DNA of 49,304 nt from BS150m-G50 sp964501185 [NCBI: uncultured Bacteroidia bacterium] (GTDB lineage: Bacteria; CAIWAD01; BS150m-G50), in NCBI GenBank assembly GCA_964501185.1, contig CAZCRT010000021.1, forward strand, positions 1 through 49,304, written 5' to 3'. Numbering within the stretch: position 1 is the stretch's first letter; each line of letters starts with the position of its first letter. The notes beneath the pieces were generated by a model that was not told the DNA's origin, did not search any database, and saw nothing but the letters and a program-made list of their open reading frames with translations. The position numbers and the translations under genes were made by a program. This document shows positions 47,501 to 49,304 of the stretch, piece after piece.

Positions 47501-48756
47501 GCCACGTACACCGTGCTGCCGTAGACCGCATCGATACCATCCTGGATGTTGTCGAAAGCGTCGTAGCCCCAGGCATGGCCGTCATTGTCACAGGTGTCAC
47601 AATAGCCAGTATCAACCCAGACTTCGCCGGGACGCGTCATAGCTGATAAAACCTCTCCTTCCACCTCGGTGTTATGACCACCACCAGGATAGCTGAAGAA
47701 GCCACCATCTGTATCCTGCATACTCCAGAGCCAGTCGCGGGCTGCTACGATCTCGTCATAGTAATCCGAGGAAACCAGAGGATCAGCTTTTAACAGTGCC
47801 ATTACCGCGTAGGCGGTGGTCTGCACATCTTTGTCCGAAACATCCGGTGTGGCAATGTTGGAGTGCCAGTACCAGGAGCCATCACCGTTCTGGTATCCCA
47901 CAAGAGCATCAGCGAGATCCTGGAGGTTGTCTATTGCGTCAATACCAGCATGCAAGGGTGCGTTAATCGCGGTAAAAGAGGTGGTTCCGGCATTTGCCAA
48001 ACCGCAGACTCCTCCTGCAAGACCGATCAGATCACTGTAAACAGATCCAGGAGCGGTATTGTCGAGGGTGTTCAATCCATCCAGTACACCCTGCTCGAAT
48101 AGACCGGCCTGGCCAGTGTTACCGATTGCTACAGCGGTGTGGATAAGATTGTGGAATTCCCATGGACGCAGGTTTACCCAGGTCCCTGTACGGCCAGCCT
48201 CAACCGCAGCGATCCAACCCGCAGTATCGTAGTCATCAGGGCCGTAAGTCCCTGCAGTCAACTCATCAAAAAACTCAGTTTCTGCATGACTGCTGTAAGT
48301 AGGATCACTGTTTACCTGACTCAGTGTCCACAAGAAGTTAGCTGCAAATGCACCGAAACGAGCTTCACCATTTGAATACTGGAAAGTCAGATCGAAGTCA
48401 CCGGCGTTGGTCGCTGAAGTCAGATGACCGGCATATTCAGTCATCTCATAAGCCTGAAGCAGACCCATGGCGATCGGTGCGGTGATGTTGTTATAAGTGG
48501 TTGAGCAATCATCATGAGGCCATCCCCAACCATAATCTACGCACTGCTGATCTACAATGTGGTCAGCAGCAGCCTGCAGGCCGGGACCTGCACTTCGGGA
48601 AAAACCACCGCCTCCTGACTCGATGTAAATCATGGGTATTTGCGAGCCCCACGGTGTTACGATAACTCGTGGCGCTGATTCCGCCCAGACCAATACCGGG
48701 CATAATAGCACGGTAAGAATGATCACCGTTAATGTTGATTGTAAGTTAGTCTTCAT
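44569..48756 (-). CDS. Large modular T9SS surface protein (toroid, beta-helix, cohesin-like, dockerin-like)
   Basis: 1395 aa. Signal peptide 1-25. Residues ~50-375: alpha/alpha-toroid of the prenyltransferase/squalene-cyclase repeat type (YQNGDGSWYWHSN, DVQTTAYAVMALLKA, WLWSMQDTDGGFFSYPGG). ~400-735: right-handed beta-helix (FDNIQDGIDAVYGSTVYVAAGTY; GNWWGDVSGPYH). ~750-885: cohesin-like. ~890-990: Ig-like. ~993-1103: FN3. ~1105-1178: dockerin-like (YDCNVGAGDLAALSIHYG, DGLVNFEDLIVMAMNYR). ~1195-1300: another cohesin-like beta-domain. 1308-1395: T9SS sorting domain (AQNYPNPFNP, KMLLVK). Probable surface-anchored multi-ligand protein; no catalytic site recognised. Confidence 0.8.
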   Translation of the reverse strand: MKTNLQSTLTVIILTVLLCPVLVWAESAPRVIVTPWGSQIPMIYIESGGGGFSRSAGPGLQAAADHIVDQQCVDYGWGWPHDDCSTTYNNITAPIAMGLLQAYEMTEYAGHLTSATNAGDFDLTFQYSNGEARFGAFAANFLWTLSQVNSDPTYSSHAETEFFDELTAGTYGPDDYDTAGWIAAVEAGRTGTWVNLRPWEFHNLIHTAVAIGNTGQAGLFEQGVLDGLNTLDNTAPGSVYSDLIGLAGGVCGLANAGTTSFTAINAPLHAGIDAIDNLQDLADALVGYQNGDGSWYWHSNIATPDVSDKDVQTTAYAVMALLKADPLVSSDYYDEIVAARDWLWSMQDTDGGFFSYPGGGHNTEVEGEVLSAMTRPGEVWVDTGYCDTCDNDGHAWGYDAFDNIQDGIDAVYGSTVYVAAGTYPLSLTIGTNNLSLIGAGMLQTYLTGGVSLAAGVSGVTLQHLNITGDAGGSSVIRAIGVNTDFTMDHCLIDGGAPALSLHAYSGGQLEGDPTITYCEFKDVARWSLLDSRSGSGGDGSAMGTVTFAYNYIHECDGAISFRGLSTSYTTVANVHDNVWENINENFSSPSDAWACYETNRVQTLNFYNNTMTIAQNSWGEGQGLQCWAINTINVYDNVFDNCYQGIWCPGLDTYAAPAGSAHNNDFSGCSNFAISSMSPIGAPVATYTSGDFDARGNWWGDVSGPYHASLNPAGTGTTAIGDILFDPWYFSDGYQLNQTADFYHISVDDPGVQTPEHDPLQYQATVTYDLVMATPTENWRATTAFIAYDPLVVDPVAVTQIYDPAGGDDHLMSNLLNNPDGMLEITWYITGITDGVQGGHTLFSVTFDGLAEDVIPGTIVHIDQVVMRNPDNAPINAAGGNDIYINVDHSPPVPFVVVPPVNSNINADPTIYFDASDNVNLHRISYEIVGYAWDFAEGPDIPGPTWSGNWTMDVSGIPDGDYTVNFRCWDDVGYYTDGASWDFHLDRLPPTPPADLTAAPRCAMVHLEWTAATEHDSYELWREKRVPYPYYYDYVGGTGGLPGASGSYSTMIPLPGGITSYDDDNLGTWDETSMADRAVYDYKLIAIDSINPPAESDPAAATNYFLGDWFVPYDCNVGAGDLAALSIHYGTISQATVSDELDVAPTSDWGRFGLPGPDGLVNFEDLIVMAMNYRASGPPTPFTSNWPLWAKDEQPQADEGLMVRLYDDPEGCELVVSGTLFAMSLELVTTRQLISVQVNDMLALTYATPTGWIVDLAAMGELRTGETVVQLQFQMEAEPGELQVIAIDARGAENNSLPVDFQDSGTIPAEFSLAQNYPNPFNPVTTINYDLAETVQVELLVYNSLGQQVATLVNDSQPAGRYSVSFNGSSLASGLYFYSLQAGEFNDLQKMLLVK

Positions 48757-48832
48757 AACTCAACTCCTTTGCTAAATCATTATTATCAGGTGCACCAGCT
48801 CAACCTCTGTTTTTATGTGCATGCTTTCCAAA

Positions 48833-48938
48833 CACTCGTTGGGGTGCACCCGGTCGATATGCCGGATGCACCCTACGAGTGCTACTTCCTCGAAGTAGCC
48901 TGGCAGTTTGGGCAAGCCAAACTGCACATGTTCAAACA
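48833..48938 (-). repeat. Post-stop stem-loop array, copy 3
   Basis: On the minus strand it starts 13 nt after the stop of the right-edge T9SS gene. Hairpin 1: GCAGTTTGG (48903-48911) with CCAAACTGC (48917-48925). Hairpin 2: GCTACTTC (48881-48888) with GAAGTAGC (48892-48899). Hairpin 3: CACTCGTTGGGGTGCACC (48833-48850) with GGATGCACCCTACGAGTG (48864-48881). Close in sequence to copy 2; it shares hairpin 1 and the 13-nt spacer with copy 1. Lies upstream of the 1395-residue gene. Confidence 0.8.
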
Positions 48939-49304
48939 CTACTTGACTAATAGCATCTTCTGCAGGTCGTTGAACTCACCTGCCTGTATGCTGTAGAAGT
49001 AAAGACCACTGGCCAGTCTGCTACCATCGAAGCTGACGCTGTAACGGCCGGCAGGCTGTGTGTCATGTACCAGGGTAGCTACCTGCTGACCCAGTGAGTT
49101 GTAAACCAGCAGTTCTACCTGTACCGTTGCCGCCAGATCGTAGTTGATCGTAGTTACCGGGTTGAACGGGTTGGGATAGTTCTGAGCCAGCATGAATTCC
49201 GTCGGCAGGTTCTCAGCCAGATTGTTCTCGAAGCTCAGGATAACAGGCTGGTTCCAGCCGTCACGGCCCTCTACTCCGACCGGTACCAGGTCGCCCTCAC
49301 CACT
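48939..49304 (-). CDS. C-terminal part of a T9SS-sorted protein, running off the right edge
   Basis: The frame is open to the window end (122 codons including stop), so the gene starts outside the window; the ATG at 49193 lies inside the sorting domain and is not a start. The last ~88 residues (EFMLAQNYPNPFNPVTTIN ... KMLLVK) match the sorting domain of the neighbouring 1395-residue protein at about nine of ten positions by eye. Same strand and same 3' stem-loop array as that gene. The nature of the passenger domain cannot be told. Confidence 0.85.
   Translation of the reverse strand, partial: SGEGDLVPVGVEGRDGWNQPVILSFENNLAENLPTEFMLAQNYPNPFNPVTTINYDLAATVQVELLVYNSLGQQVATLVHDTQPAGRYSVSFDGSRLASGLYFYSIQAGEFNDLQKMLLVK

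Overview
The window looks like chromosome from a bacterium of the FCB (Fibrobacterota-Chlorobiota-Bacteroidota) superphylum or a nearby uncultured candidate phylum. The main clue is the type IX secretion (T9SS, Por) C-terminal sorting domain with an 'AQNYPNPFNPVTTI'-type core. It ends four predicted exported proteins, three complete at their 3' ends and one running off the right edge. Base composition is near half G+C by eye. I cannot fix the phylum from sequence alone.

Layout. (1) 1-5648, plus strand: two beta-helix proteins with T9SS sorting domains (the first probably damaged at its 5' end), then a secreted FGE-sulfatase-like protein. (2) 5706-9193, minus strand: rng-rplU-rpmA, the usual RNase G and ribosomal L21/L27 group, and a branched/short-chain acyl-CoA dehydrogenase. 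(3) 9572-42690, plus strand: one nearly uninterrupted information-processing block. It runs tRNA-Thr/Tyr/Gly/Thr, tuf, rpmG, tRNA-Trp, secE, nusG, rplKAJL, rpoBC, rpsLG, fusA, a second tuf, and the complete S10, spc and alpha operons to rplQ, where a strong terminator sits. (4) 42872-43561, plus strand: a cytidylate-kinase-like gene. (5) 43729-49304, minus strand: a cohesin-like secreted protein, a 1395-residue modular surface protein (alpha/alpha-toroid, beta-helix, cohesin-like, Ig/FN3, dockerin-like, T9SS domain), and the 3' end of another T9SS cargo gene.

How the genes work together. The central block makes ribosomes, RNA polymerase, elongation factors, the SecYE channel, adenylate kinase, methionine aminopeptidase and IF-1. 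Genes are tightly packed with many ATGA overlaps, so translational coupling is expected. The flanks encode exported proteins that would cross the inner membrane by Sec; those with the sorting domain would then use T9SS.

Most interesting signals. Three of the four T9SS cargo genes are followed, exactly 13 nt after the stop codon, by a conserved array of stem-loops whose arms vary in a compensatory way (1738-1860, 44451-44568, 48833-48938). This is the best candidate here for an undescribed element. NusG has a 108-residue acidic N-terminal extension and L10 a ~98-residue acidic C-terminal extension, both in the same operon. The two tuf genes appear identical at nucleotide level. Seven genes in the ribosomal/RNA polymerase block are best started at TTG.
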